A DNA stretch of 23,250 nucleotides from Intoshia linei (Eukaryota > Orthonectida > Rhopaluridae), in the NCBI GenBank assembly GCA_001642005.1, contig LWCA01000566.1, forward strand, positions 1-23,250, written 5' to 3'. The notes under the pieces were generated by a model. The model was not told the origin of the DNA. It did not search any database and saw nothing but the letters and a program-made list of their open reading frames with translations. Within the stretch, counting starts at the first letter, position 1, and each line of letters starts with the position of its first letter. The position numbers were made by a program, and so were the translations under genes. This document shows positions 1 to 9,700 of this stretch, piece after piece.

Positions 1-2
1 GA

Positions 3-218
3 TATAAAGATGACGAAGGAATTGAAAATGATTTATCTGATATTGATTACGTAATTTTACCCAATAAACTTAAATCACAGGATATTGGCAGAGTTGCATT
101 GATGAAAAATACCTCTGTGATGAAAGCCGTAATTATTGTAGCTAAAGGAAATCAAAATTGCAGAGTTCCTACAATGTTGGAGTTTATAAATCACAACCAA
201 GAGATTTATAAAAAGTGA
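3..218 (+). CDS. Unrecognised partial coding segment at the window edge
   Basis: An open frame of about 71 codons enters from the left edge and ends at a TGA at 216-218. The first 15 or so residues are acidic (DDEG and NDLSDID stretches). A more globular part follows, including the stretches ALMKNTSVMKAVIIVAKGN and VPTMLEFINHNQEIYKK. In DNA this A+T-rich an open frame of this length with such mixed composition suggests a real exon. I do not recognise the family. A GTAACT just after the stop (223) and a GTGAAA before it could be donors, so the frame may instead splice into the coding-like segment beginning near 301. Whether the TGA is the true stop is open. Confidence 0.4.
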   Translation, partial: YKDDEGIENDLSDIDYVILPNKLKSQDIGRVALMKNTSVMKAVIIVAKGNQNCRVPTMLEFINHNQEIYKK

Positions 219-300
219 AAGGTAACTTCATATTATTATATTGGGCACCTGCATGGTTCACTTCACGTTTTAAAAAAAAAGCCCTTGGTGTGAATTAGAA

Positions 301-495
301 GTTTTCCTACAATCTCATCATTATTTCAAAGCTTACAATTGTATAATGAGACATTGGACGAAGAAGGAACACCCATTTGATATAGCAGATACAATTGAAA
401 TTGCCGAAAGAAGTTTGGCCACTATGGGTAGCTGCATCAATAGTGTTAAGAGTGACACTATGTTGAAGTTCAATTCCATTTATGATAACAATTAA
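301..495 (+). CDS. Unrecognised terminal-exon-like segment
   Basis: A frame running from an AG at 297-298 (GTGAATTAG) to a TAA at 493-495 encodes about 64 residues. These include the stretches CIMRHWTKKEHPFDIADT and AERSLATMGSCINSVKSD. The opposite strand is also open here, but it translates into the hydrophobic runs typical of an antisense shadow, so I favour +. A second + frame is open up to a TGA near 390 and reads coding-like (YNETLDEEGTP), so a frameshift near 388 is possible. In that case the gene would be broken. It could be the last exon of the gene at 3-218. I do not recognise the product. Confidence 0.35.
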   Translation, partial: VFLQSHHYFKAYNCIMRHWTKKEHPFDIADTIEIAERSLATMGSCINSVKSDTMLKFNSIYDNN

Positions 496-552
496 AGTAT
501 AACTTTTTACCGTTTTTTTTAATTTTATGATTATACTGACTGATATACTCAC

Positions 553-698
553 ATCTTTGCTTTCATCATCATCTCTTCTTGCATTGTAGCAATAACACAA
601 TTTTCTATTTTTTTAGATTTCAGATAAAATATTTTGTCAAATGTTTCATAAAGCTCACTTTTACTTCGATCAAAAAGCTTAATTTTTTCATTTGCATA
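553..698 (-). CDS. Unrecognised internal exon
   Basis: Read on the - strand, an AG (AAATTAG) directly precedes 698 and a strong GTGAGT donor directly follows 553. They bound 146 nt: 48 codons plus two bases, open throughout. The peptide is charged and helical in character, with stretches such as YANEKIKLFDRSKSELYETF and IATMQEEMMMKAK. The upstream sequence has stops in this frame immediately before the AG, which supports a splice acceptor rather than a start. Neighbouring exons of the gene were not identified, and I do not recognise the family. It lies 3' of the SLC6 relic on the same strand but does not resemble any SLC6 segment. Confidence 0.45.
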
Positions 699-699
699 C

Positions 700-1320
700 T
701 AATTTCATGATATTTTCCACTAGTTCGATTCATGTCATTTATCCGAACAGAATCTATACATACCAAACATGATGATTGGTATATCAAACAGCAATATTTA
801 TCGTCTATATATTTTTGAATATAATAAGAGTTTTGACAGCATAAATTGAAGAATAGTATATAAATTAATGTATTATTAATCGAAGAAATGTATGTAAATA
901 TTGTAACAACATGAAAATAATAAAATTCCAGCCATTCTAGGGCTACAGGTACACAAATAGTGATGGAAACTTACTAATTTTTACTGAAATTAACTTTATT
1001 TTTATTTTTTAGAAAATTGTTGATAAATGACAAATGCGCGAGGTTTATTTTTAACGAAATTAAAAAAATTTTTTACCATTTTTTTCAGCATAGCAAAAAA
1101 CCCAGATGTTGAAATATACTTTTTTTTTAATTGACAAAAGTAGTAAAAGTTAACACTTTAGTGCAGAGCCTGCAACGCATATCATGTATTTAAATTGAAA
1201 TTTTTATATTATTTTTTCTAGTTTTTTATACAAAATTATTAAATGTTGAACATTCAACTGTTGAGTTGTTCAACTAGATCAAAATCGACATTTTCTAACA
1301 AAATTTATAAATGAAAAAAC
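700..1320. other. Non-coding A+T-rich stretch, nothing recognised
   Basis: Both strands carry frequent stops. The later SLC6 exons (membrane segments 6-12) would be expected here on the - strand, but no SLC6-like peptide was found, so the relic looks truncated. There are poly-T runs and no clear terminal repeats. Confidence 0.5.
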
Positions 1321-2151
1321 CTTTCCACTAAGTGAAACTCCTTTAACTACACAGAAACTAGTAACAATCTAGACAAGAAAAAGACAACCAAGCAGTTTCC
1401 AATTGACAGTACTCGTTGCTGAAAGTGAGTCACTTTGAATTAAGACAGTATTTATAATCAAAATAATAAACTGATAAAAAAACTATACTGCCAATAATTC
1501 AAACTAGCATTAAATGAAGAGGTATAATTATTAGCTGCAACGGCCCACGGTAATGTGCTCGAAAAAGAAGCAATAAAATAATACAGAACCCATGCCATAA
1601 TTACATTATAATAAATGCAAATAATAGTAGAAGTCATGATCAAACCATATCCGACACCTTAAAGTAGGATATATTATATAAAAATTATCAAATTTCAAAA
1701 CGAAAAAAACATACCTCGAAAAATTGGCGATGTTCTCCACACTTTAATCTGTAAAAAAAAAAATAAATAAAACAATATAGTTAACCTTTAGTCTAAATAA
1801 ACAAAAATTACAGGTGAGTTGCTAGAAAATTGTCCAAACGATATTTCTAATAAAAACATTGGAATTCTACACACTAAGGCAACAAAAATAAGGAATGCAG
1901 CTAAGTTTAAATTTGAAAAAGAGAAATAAAAATATAATCAAACCTCATCCATTTTCATAGCATATCTATGAAAATCTCCAGATATTACCCAAACCAACAG
2001 CATATCCGATACAGGAAAACAAGAATTCAAACCTACTACCCCAGCTTTATCTGGTATATTCAGAACTAGAATCAGTTTCTAAACTACCCTCTTTGTTGAC
2101 TCCACTACTCTCAGAATTTTTAGTTATAAGCGACTTCAACTGTATTTTCAT
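1321..2151 (-). pseudogene. SLC6-family Na+/Cl- neurotransmitter-type symporter, 5' half, broken
   Basis: Five exons on the - strand keep SLC6 landmarks in order: about 2151-1944, 1900-1812, 1748-1715, 1657-1489 and 1418-1321. Exon 1 has a short hydrophilic N-terminus and then membrane segment 1 with the family signature SCIGYAVGLGNIWRF followed by CYENG. Exon 2 encodes RIPMFLLEISFGQF, exon 3 (34 nt) the VWRTSPIFRG loop, exon 4 the YYNVIMAWVLYYF helix and LPW, and exon 5 NWKLLGCLFLV then VVKGVSLSGK. Phases of the first four exons agree. Four in-frame stops interrupt it: TAA before SWGSRFEF, TAG and TGA within the PYLCYxNGG stretch, and TAG at a conserved Trp of exon 5. The exon 4/5 join is uncertain and the second half of the transporter is absent. 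Intact family members carry amines or amino acids across the plasma membrane; this copy cannot make one. Confidence 0.85.
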
Positions 2152-2159
2152 AATTCCAA

Positions 2160-2700
2160 TATAAATTTATACCAATATTTAAATATTTACAAAGGTTATA
2201 TTAATTAATTCAACAAGAAATTCAAAATCATACTGTAACATGATAAAATTTATTGAATTGGAACATGGTAACGATAAAGTGTGTTTCGCTAATCAAAAAC
2301 ATTTCAATTTTAATGCAATTAAGATTCAAATTTATTTAAATCAGTAAATTTGTAAATGTTTTTCCAATCGTAAAGTTTGAAATTGTTTCGTTTAATTTTA
2401 AACAGTTCCAAAAAATTTCCAATTATTCCTCGACTAAATAAATATATATTATGAAATTTTGAAATTAAAATACTACTGTATTAATTCGTTTTTATTTTCG
2501 TATACAATATTAACGAATTGTACACGGAATTATATTTTACAGTTGAGTTTCATGCAGGAATTATCAATATACAAATTATACACTGAAAATAGAAAGTACG
2601 ATTAGGTGAAAAATACACAAAATTACCCAAAAAATAGTACAGAGTACTTTTTCTAACGTACAAAATTCCTCATTAACGGAATTTTTTATAAATACTGTAC
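2160..2700. other. Intergenic A+T-rich stretch, nothing recognised
   Basis: This is sequence upstream of the SLC6 relic's ATG. No open frame of note, terminal repeat or RNA gene was recognised. A promoter for the relic would have lain here, but no specific element can be named. Confidence 0.4.
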
Positions 2701-2709
2701 ACATTAAAA

Positions 2710-2830
2710 CAGTGGTCCCCGATTGGGGTCCAAAATTATATGTCTGGGTCCGTGAGATTCAAATAAAATAAAGAAACATTTTCATCAACTTTTATTTATT
2801 CATATAGGAGAATTTTTAATATTTATAACA
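2710..2830 (+). repeat. hAT-like terminal fragment, CAGTGGTCCCC type
   Basis: It starts CAGTGGTCCCCGATTGGGG and carries the subterminal block GGGTCCGTGAGATTCAAAT. The same roughly 120-bp sequence recurs in reverse orientation at 6838-6953. CAGTGG-type ends are typical of hAT elements. The matching far end of this copy was not found. Confidence 0.6.
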
Positions 2831-3040
2831 GTTTCTAAATGTTGATTATCCTAAACTTTAGGACCTAAAGCCTAGAGGACTGCTACATTATTATTTCAAA
2901 AATCTCATGTTTATCACACCATTAATAAAATTTAATAATATTAATAATGATATCAATTCTAGAGGCAAGACTAATAATAATTCGTCTTTTTTTTCATTAT
3001 TTTGCATATTATATTAACACCATGCGTATTATATACTTCA

Positions 3041-3785
3041 CTAGGCTGACTGTTATGTACTACGTATAAACAGCACCTAGCTCTGCCGAGTGCACATTTT
3101 TATTATACCAAAAAAATAAATTCACGTTTAAAATCTAACTTAAAAATCCTACTATTCACTATTATCAATCCTCGAAAGGAGTGATTTCCAAACTTGTTTC
3201 AAATGGAACCATCATATCACATTACTTTTTACTTTAAAGTGAATTATTCCATCTTAATTTTTTATTTGTTAACATTTGCGTAAAGAATTTTAAAAACAAT
3301 TTTTATCCCATTTTTTTAATTAAACAGAATGTGTGTATAATATCTTTTATTTATTACAATGTTGTAAAATTAACCCGAAATGTATTTTAAAAATACTGAT
3401 TCCGTTAATTATTGATACAAAATCAATATTTTTTACTCATCGAAAGCAGATACTGAATATACTGGTTTATTTATAATTTTATTTTTTATGAAATTTAAGG
3501 TATTAATGAAAATTTTTAGGATTGTACTATTTATACTTTATTTTTAAGATACACTTATTCTCTCTAATAAATTAAAAAAATGGGAACAATTCACTTTAAA
3601 TTAGAATTTAATGTTAAATGACGGGTCCAAAGGTGAAAAAAGTTTAGGAACAACGCCTCTAAAGGATTGATAATAGTAAATGTAGCATTTTTAAGATTTT
3701 ATTATTGAATTTATATTGTTTGTACAATTAAAAAAGTCTGGCAGAGCTAGGATGCTGTTTGTACGAAGTACATAAGTCAAGCTAG
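3041..3785. repeat. Foldback element, full-length copy A
   Basis: The two ends are inverted repeats. The left end runs from CTAGGCTGACTGTTATGTAC through a CTAGCTCTGCCGAG block. The right end is its imperfect reverse complement and closes with CTAG at 3782-3785. The similarity continues inward for roughly 300 bp on each side, including a block with TTTCAAATGGAACC on the left and GGTCCAAAGGTGAAA on the right. A core of about 180 bp lies between the arms. No long open frame is present, so the element is non-autonomous. Other copies lie at 9541-10090, 11835-12599, 12645-12711 and 13267-13450. Its right end overlaps the stop codon of the palmitoyltransferase gene. Confidence 0.8.
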
Positions 3786-6700
3786 TGAAATTTTAAAATA
3801 ATTTGAAACGTACTTGTATATTGAATCGGGTAATTTACAAAACATTCTTTTGTCGAAACCAGGATATCTTTTAAAGTTTATTAATTCGTTCATAGTGATA
3901 CCCAAAACTATTCTCTAAATTTTTTTGAATTATTTATATTTTAATTATAATACATTGCTCAAATACAATATAATTACGCCCAGAAAAATAAAAATTAATC
4001 AAAATTTTAAATCGTTTATACAAATTATATAATTTTACAAATCAATTCATTTTGAACACGGGTCCTACAACTAGTGCTTGCTTTCGATAATTTTTGTCTA
4101 TAACATTATGATGAATTTAAATATTCTTAAATTTAAAATTATATTTTAAAGATTTCAAAAATGTAGTTTGTTATATGAATACAAAAATAAAACCTTCAAA
4201 GAATAATGATTTTTAATTGTCGTTAACAAATTTAACAATGTAAAAAAAAATTCAGTTATTAGTAATAACTTATTACAATAAAAAAACTGCATTAAATTTT
4301 ACGGTAAATCAATTCAATTGTATGATTTAATTTATGAATTTGGTATTAGATTGTTACTCTTTAAGATGGCGCTACGTTCGACGAAAATTTACAGGACTAT
4401 TTTAATCGAGAAAACGGAAAGGCGAAATACTCTATTTGTCGTAAAATGATGGATTATAAAAATTCTTCTACCCCTAGTTTACATCGTCACTTAAAAGGCG
4501 GACATTCTATTATCAAATTATGGGGTGAACCTTTCAATAAAAAAACAAACAAAAAATCCCAAAATAACAGTGTATATAAAAAAGATGATAGCCTCGAAAG
4601 AGTTAATATGGATGAAATCATAATTGATTGCGTACGATGGACTAATCATAAATCAAGTTACCCGATCAAATTTTATTTGAAAAAATTTAAGACCAATCGG
4701 CTTGCCTAAATCTCAAAATTGTGTCATGAATCTTGTAAATACAGATACTTTGAAAAAATTAGAAGACAAATAATTAAAAAGATTTTCACTTTAAAAAGTG
4801 AGAAAACAACATTTGTGAAGAATTGTCAAGAATTTTTTGTGACTACATGGTGCATATTTTCAAATGAAAAAGTAAACTTTGTTCATTATAAAGTAAGTTT
4901 TTGTAAAAGAAATAAAAGTTACTAGAAACCTACATAATATCTTTTAATGCCTTTATTAATACTCAATGAAATAAAACTCTAAGTCTCCAACCAACGGTAT
5001 GCCCTGTTTTCTAAAAAGGGGCCCTAAATTTTTTTATCGCTTCGTCCAAAACGTTAAAGGGCCTCCGGTCCTTTGCTTAACCCAGGGCCACGAAGTGGCT
5101 TAAGAGGGCTCTGAACATAATTATTATTATTTGAAAATTTTATTAAAAGTAAAACAAACTAATTCATAAATCATGACTCATTAGGGGTGTCAATTATGCG
5201 ACCCTATTATAAATTTTTATATTTATAACAAAATGTTTTACATATTTCTATTTTTACTTATTTCATATATTTTCCTTAATTTATGTAGTCATGATTACAA
5301 TTTTAAGACAATATTTGTTGTGGGGCCAGAGTAATAATTTTTTGATAAGATCAGTCTGACACCCTTGGGTTATACCCATCTATTTTAAATTTTAATTGTT
5401 AAAATATCCATTTTAAAAATTACGTCAAAAGTAAATAACAGGCACATTGGAAAAATACACGATAAAGGAATTATAGCCAAGATTACTAGAAAAGTACACC
5501 ATGGCATTCTGTTGAACATTAATGCAATACTAATAGATTCAAATCCAAATTCTGCACTCAAGGTTGCATAAATATCTAAATAAAAAAACAAGTAGAATAA
5601 TGTATAATATTTCAATTCCAGAATTTTTCATCAAGGTTTAGTTTTGGTTAAAATTATTAGGACAGAAAAGATTAAAAATTTCTAGAGTTCACGAGACTTT
5701 AAAGTGGTTCCAGGCAACATGATTTTAGTATCGAATAAAAAAATAAGGCATACGTTTTTGGAGAATGCGCAGATTAATTACTTCTATAATTGACATAAAT
5801 ATCATGACAAAGAAAAATTGAATCTGATTGTTATATCCTAAATTAAAATGTATCAAAATCAATATTTAAATTATAAAAAAATAGTGATGGTAAAGCATAA
5901 CCATTTTTTGTTGATCAATTTTGAGTAAAAAAATGGAAATTAATGAATAAATGATTCTCTAATTCACCTATGCATCGGTTGAACCAGCCACAATGATGAT
6001 CGAACAAATATACACAATGATTGCATATAAAACAATGTTTAGAACGTAAAGGTTTCAACATCAGACAAGTTTCACAGAATCGGTTCATGTCATATATATT
6101 GTATTCAAAAATATCAATAACTGTCTAAATTTGCACTAATTAAAAACGTATCATTAAATCTAATTCATTTAATTAATTAAAAGATCAGTACGTTATATAA
6201 AAATAAATGATTACATTACATAAAATGTTTGTGTCGATAAATTTATTTACAAATGGTGTTTTGGCGACTCCTGGGTCTTTGTATTTAATCAAAATACAAT
6301 GGTAATAGAATATTAAGGTTACAGCCGACAAAATCAATCCTTCCCACAGTGATAAAACTAAATAAAAATGTAAATGCTTTCACAATTATTTTTATTTTTA
6401 ACTAAATTTAATTAAAATTAAATACCATAAATCATGCTATGAAATAGTGTCCCATAATGTAACAAAGTCATTATGAAAAACATGTAAATTTGAGTATTGA
6501 ATGCCACATAGATTATGTCTTTACAGACATAACTAAATCACAATTAATTGATAGTTTTTACTACATTATGATAAAACTTATTATTACTAAAAAATTCAAG
6601 ATTTTTTCTCATAAAATTTGGAAAATAGTGTTTCAAAAAAAATAGGAATTTTCTCATCTGGTTTGGTAAAATCGGATTTTTCAAAAAAATATCAGTAAAA

Positions 6701-9700
6701 GTCGATTTTTCTCTTAGGGTTTAAAATAATATTTTTTATTAAATTGTATTAATGGTGGGATAAAAGTGGGATTCTTTGAATAACAATGTAGCGGTCGTAT
6801 AGGATTTGGAATAAATTTATAAATAAATATACAAAATTCTCTTAAAAAAATAAACAAAAGTTGATAAAAATTTTTTGATATTTCATTTGAATCTCACGGA
6901 CCCAAACATATAGTTTTGGACACAATTCTAGGAATCCCAATTGGGAACCACTGGTTTAAAATTATAAATTAACACAAAATTGACAGTAACGAACATTCAT
7001 TGAAGTACATAATATACCTACCGAAAATAATAGTACATTCCACCAAGAACAAGAAAAACAAAACCAAATTTTAACAATAGTGGTATGTTTAAAATCGATA
7101 AAATTCCTGGAAATGCAATTATCGTGAATGCTAATAAGACCAATCGTAGTACTCCAAAAAACTAAATTTTTATAAATAATATAATACTAATATAATAAAC
7201 AATAGTTTATAAACATTTTTATTTAAATTTAAAATTAATGAACACATAATTTAGATGTGAAAGTAGTGGTTCTCAACAATTTCTAACCAAAAATATTCAA
7301 ATTTTTTTTTCACGCATGTTAAGAATCATTGTATTTGAATCTGATTTATTTTGAGATTTGATTAAGTTATGATTTTGCAGCAATTTATGTTTTTATAAAT
7401 TCAGTTCTAGCTCATATTTTGAGTTCTAATGATGGTTGAATTCCTCATAAATTATGAGTTATAATTAACCCCATAAAAACTATAGATAACTCTCAAAATG
7501 AATTTTCTAAAAACTACAATAAATTAGCTAGAAGTAAATTTAAAAAAACTAAAATGTACAAAAAAACATTGTAAAACCACCAAAGACATCAGAGACATAG
7601 CAACAATCAAAACCAAAGCACTGTAATTGTTAGAACAATACATTGTCAGATGTCACGACATTGTATCTATGGGTCATTAATTTTTTAATTCATAATGATT
7701 TTATGAATTTATAATCTTGCAAAGACAATATCGACTTAAAAAGTTTCAACAGACGACTTACCTTCATACAAAAATAATATAAACAATTTAAAAAAAGTTA
7801 AATATTACATTAATCAGTTTATAATTTTGTTGGCTATATTGTGAAATAAAATTGGATTTCGACGCTGTTTCGCGTGCGGAAATGTTCTAAAATTAAAAAA
7901 ATAATATACAAATAAATATGTCACTTATAAATGGTTAACCGCTGACGCAATTATTTAAAACTGATAAATGTCAGTATCAAAAAATGTTAGAACCCAAAAG
8001 AAACTACAATTAAAATTTAAATTAATTATTAACTCTAAAATGCATCATACCAATGTAAAATTGTACATGAATACTGCAAGTTTTAATTTTAATTTATATA
8101 CAATTAAAAATAATGCTCCAGTTACAATTAAATTTCACCTGAACGAAAATTACTCGCAATTAAAACAAGAAATAAAGTAAACCGAATCATCACATTGATC
8201 GATACAATTCGGATAAATACTCAAATGATCATTAAGGGAAAAAGAGTTTTTGCATTCGACCGCAATATGCACTGCACATTTTCCTGAATCTGGCAACTTT
8301 ATAAAAGGATCTAGTCCAAGAAGTAAAAGCGTACGTGTTGTGTTTTGTCTAAGAATACAAAATTTAAAATAATTTAACTGATTAAAATACTTGTGTATAA
8401 ATTTAGCTGCAACCATTAGAGGTGTATATCCTTTTGCATCGCGAATATTCATATCAAGATTTTTAGCAAACAAATATGATATCAAGGCGGTTGTTCCAAA
8501 AAATAGAGAAAGATGAATAATACTGTATCCTATTGTAACAAAATTAATATAAAGTTTATTCAAGTGTTGTTTAACCAGGAATGCGAAAATTCGAAAATTT
8601 GAAAATATGATGAATATATTTTTTATTTTTTTTTAATAATTATTATAAGCTTACTTATATTATTAGCATATAATGATATGCTTTCCAATATTTGTTTGTG
8701 TGTCACCGTTTATTTCAATAACTACCAGTCTTAAAATTTTATAAAGTTCAAATTTCAATTACACTTTTTTCCGCGGGTTTTAGCAAAATAAATTTCAACC
8801 TCCGAAACTCACATCTTACGGATCAAAAACACAATTGTCCTTTTAATGAAAATCAAACGAGTTTGAGAATTTAAAAAAATGTATACTCTTATACGGATTT
8901 TAAAATCATAAATATTATCATAAATTTTAAATTAAAAAAAATATATCTTCAGGGCTAAAACCCCAAATTAGCCTTTTTTTTTAATGAAAACAGCCCTAGA
9001 ATTTTTAAAAAAAATTACAGATGGTACATTTGTATCATATTAACATATTAACATACACAAAAAATTTCAATTTGAATAAGTGACGACTTCACGGTAACAA
9101 AAGCATTTTAGTATTCATATATTGTTTTTCCAAAATATTTTATTAACACATGTAAAACACAAAATGTGAAATAATTAACAGTCCGAAAATTAATAAAAAG
9201 ATTATTCTGATAGAGCTTATTCCAGTTGATATAAATACAAAATTTCAACCACAGAAATCTACGCATTCCTGATGAAAAATAATTATATTATCAACCATTA
9301 TTTTTCAAATATTTCGATTAACCATAATGTAAAATAAAAATTGAAAATGTAAATATTGATCCTATAATTTCAAAAAAAAATGTGCATTGACGTCTACACA
9401 TTTCCAATAAAGAAATATGGGTGAAAATCTATATAATTCATTCCTTCGCAATTTTTTAATCTCAAATTCTTATTTTCAAAATATTTTGTTTAAAATGTAA
9501 ATTAAAACTACAACAACGATTACTAAAAGTAATCCAACTTTGTTATTATGATTTTTATATTTATTACAATCCTTTGCAATATTGGTAAAATTCACCTTAA
9601 AATATGTTTATAAAGTGCTGATTCCGTTAATTATTATACATAATTGGTATTTTTAAGTATTTATTAAATTTGGTTCTGAATATGTATTGAAAATGACAAA

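Noticed and set aside
1458-1643. A small stand-alone membrane protein on the - strand
   Set aside because: It is exon 4 of the SLC6 relic plus read-through into the intron; phases match the neighbouring exons.
5385-5615. A separate 76-residue - strand gene
   Set aside because: It is the exon encoding membrane segment 6 of the palmitoyltransferase; the coding part is 5575-5424, between an AG and a GTAATT donor.
2710-6953. A single 4.2-kb hAT element bounded by the inverted CAGTGGT ends, with a near-matching 8-bp flank (CATTAAAA and GTTTAAAA)
   Set aside because: Palmitoyltransferase exons 8 to 13 lie between the two ends with correct phases, so the ends are better read as two separate insertions. 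The 6-of-8 flank match is weak in A-rich DNA.
7567-7620. An extra membrane-segment exon of the palmitoyltransferase after TTACAG
   Set aside because: The open stretch is hydrophobic, but the six expected membrane segments are already accounted for and no donor with matching phase was found. It is kept only as a possibility in the findings.
7968-8180. A + strand 70-residue protein
   Set aside because: Low-complexity Lys/Asn/Leu composition typical of chance frames in A+T-rich DNA; it lies in a palmitoyltransferase intron on the other strand.
8150-8563. A separate 137-residue ankyrin gene on the - strand
   Set aside because: It spans two palmitoyltransferase exons and a 42-nt in-frame intron; phases and repeat order join it to the larger gene.
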